From contig JAKSBM010000750.1 of the NCBI GenBank assembly GCA_022361135.1, positions 1-5,764 of the forward strand: a DNA stretch of 5,764 nucleotides, in the 5' to 3' direction. The position numbers were made by a program, and so were the translations under genes. Every line of letters starts with the position of its first letter. The first letter of the stretch is position 1. Below are positions 4,963-5,764 of this stretch, piece after piece. The notes under the pieces were generated by a model. That model was given only the letters and a program-made list of their open reading frames with translations. It did no database searches and was not told the origin of the DNA. This DNA is from Desulfobacterales bacterium (GTDB taxonomy: Bacteria; Desulfobacterota; Desulfobacteria; Desulfobacterales; Desulfobacteraceae).

Positions 4963-5764
4963 TTACTCCAGAAGCCAGGATTCGTTGTTGTAAAGGGTGA
5001 GGAGCACGGGATTGGAAATGGTGTTGATTCGGTTGTCCCGGCTCTCCAGCATGCCCTTGCCGAAAAGGGTTTCCTTCTGGAAAATTTCCGGGGTGAGGAA
5101 GCGGGTTTCCACGGGGATTTCCAGGGTTGCAATGCGTCCCTCCACCCTCCTTCGATCCACATTGGGGTGGAAGGCCAGGTAGAATCCCCAATCCCCGAAA
5201 CTGGGGACATTTTCGTGGAAGGGCAGGATGGAGAGGCCGGCGGCTCCGATGGTCCGCCCGATGCACAGATAGGCCTCCTTGGCAAAATAGGGGGAGGTGG
5301 ATTGGACCACCATCATTCCGTTCTGGGAAAGTCGGCGTCGGACTTTTGCGTAGAATCCTTTGGAATAGAGCTTCACCAGCTCCGGAGAGGACGGATCGGG
5401 CATGTCCACGATGATGACGTCAAAAAAGCCCCGGGCCTGGGCCAGGAAGGTGTCGGCATCCATGTTCATCACCTGGACCGATGCCACTTCCTTGTATTTG
5501 ACCTGGCCCGGCGGGGCCGGGGCTTCCACCCGGATGGGTTTCAGGGGACCGGGGTTGACCCCTTTCCCTGCCTTGTATTGTACCCGGGGATCCTGGAAGG
5601 CATTGCCGTTGATTTGGGTGAGCAATGGATGGGTGGCGGCCAATTGGGTCATGGCGGGGTCCAGGTCCACCAGGGTGACGTTTTCCACATCGGGGTATTT
5701 GAGGACCTCTCGCAGGGCACAGCCGTCTCCGCCGCCCAGGATGAGGATATTTTTGCGCTGGTGC
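4963..5764 (-). CDS. Spermidine synthase-like polyamine aminopropyltransferase (N-terminus outside window)
   Basis: Only the last 266 residues are visible, and the frame is open to the window edge. A start drawn at GTG 5688 would cut off the nucleotide-binding motif, so the true start lies beyond 5764. Numbered from the first full codon (5763): ILILGGGDG (6-14) is the dcSAM/MTA-binding loop, LVDLDP (31-36) the acidic strand end, NMDA (100-103) the adenine-contact Asp, and FDVIIVDMPDPSSPELVKLYS (114-134) holds the D120-x-x-D123 pair that matches the catalytic and substrate Asp residues of spermidine synthases. The DMPDP...LYS.GFY form is typical of long members with N-terminal membrane helices, so such helices may lie upstream. 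The expected reaction is aminopropyl transfer from decarboxylated SAM to a polyamine; the exact product is unknown. A 33-residue insertion (63-95) interrupts the Rossmann core. The YhbP-like gene follows after 3 nt. Confidence 0.9.
   Translation of the reverse strand, partial: HQRKNILILGGGDGCALREVLKYPDVENVTLVDLDPAMTQLAATHPLLTQINGNAFQDPRVQYKAGKGVNPGPLKPIRVEAPAPPGQVKYKEVASVQVMNMDADTFLAQARGFFDVIIVDMPDPSSPELVKLYSKGFYAKVRRRLSQNGMMVVQSTSPYFAKEAYLCIGRTIGAAGLSILPFHENVPSFGDWGFYLAFHPNVDRRRVEGRIATLEIPVETRFLTPEIFQKETLFGKGMLESRDNRINTISNPVLLTLYNNESWLLE
5479..5577 (-). other. In-frame 33-codon Pro-rich insertion within the aminopropyltransferase
   Basis: Family members normally read DPRVxVxxxDAxxxL without a break. 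Here DPRVQ is followed by 33 residues rich in Pro, Gly and Lys before VQVMNMDADTFL resumes. Removing residues 63-95 restores the expected spacing. The segment is presumably a surface loop between two strands of the Rossmann sheet, near the substrate pocket. Its boundaries are judged by eye from family memory. Confidence 0.6.
5490..5579. repeat. 9-bp direct repeats CCTTGTATT near both ends of the insertion
   Basis: CCTTGTATT occurs at 5490-5498 and again at 5571-5579 on the plus strand, 81 bp apart (27 codons, in frame). On the coding strand it is AATACAAGG, encoding Tyr-Lys in both copies. The pair lies close to the two edges of the inserted loop, which could reflect slippage or duplication, or may be chance. 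Confidence 0.55.

Noticed and set aside
5686..5688. GTG as start of the aminopropyltransferase
   Set aside because: The same frame continues upstream to the window edge and encodes ILILGGGDG, the essential nucleotide-binding loop, so this GTG is an internal Val codon.

Overview
The window reads as ordinary chromosomal DNA of a fairly GC-rich Gram-negative bacterium. My best guess is the Desulfobacterota (former Deltaproteobacteria). This rests on the multidomain c-di-GMP signalling architecture, the type of N-terminal 7TM sensor, the Arg/Asp-rich kinase linker and the transmembrane-type spermidine synthase signature. It is an inference from style, not a database match. All five genes lie on the minus strand, so transcription runs from high to low coordinates. 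I see no rRNA, tRNA, CRISPR array or insertion sequence.

Right block (5764 down to 3440): three tightly packed genes. First comes the C-terminal 266 residues of a spermidine/polyamine aminopropyltransferase-like enzyme that starts outside the window. Three bases later comes a small pyridoxamine-phosphate-oxidase-fold protein resembling YhbP. A GTGA overlap then leads into a two-TM potassium channel with a cytoplasmic RCK domain, built like MthK. The channel gene carries a strong Shine-Dalgarno sequence inside its coding region, just before an in-frame ATG at codon 109. That is close to where MthK makes its separate soluble RCK subunit.

A 265-bp non-coding gap (3175-3439) holds two dyad-symmetric elements and an AT-rich stretch with a plausible sigma-70-type promoter for the left block.

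Left block (3174 down to 1): a two-gene operon with a 5-base gap. The first gene encodes an uncommon fusion of an N-terminal PilZ domain (c-di-GMP receptor motifs present) to a hotdog thioesterase of the enediyne CalE7/DynE7 type. The second encodes a membrane hybrid sensor: a 7TM region, histidine kinase, receiver and HD-GYP c-di-GMP phosphodiesterase in one chain, cut off by the window edge inside the HD-GYP domain. A c-di-GMP reader wired to an acyl-thioester hydrolase is thus co-transcribed with a sensor-driven c-di-GMP eraser. I propose, as inference only, a feedback circuit linking c-di-GMP to an acyl or fatty-acid signal. It would be loosely analogous to the Rpf/DSF system but built from different parts.
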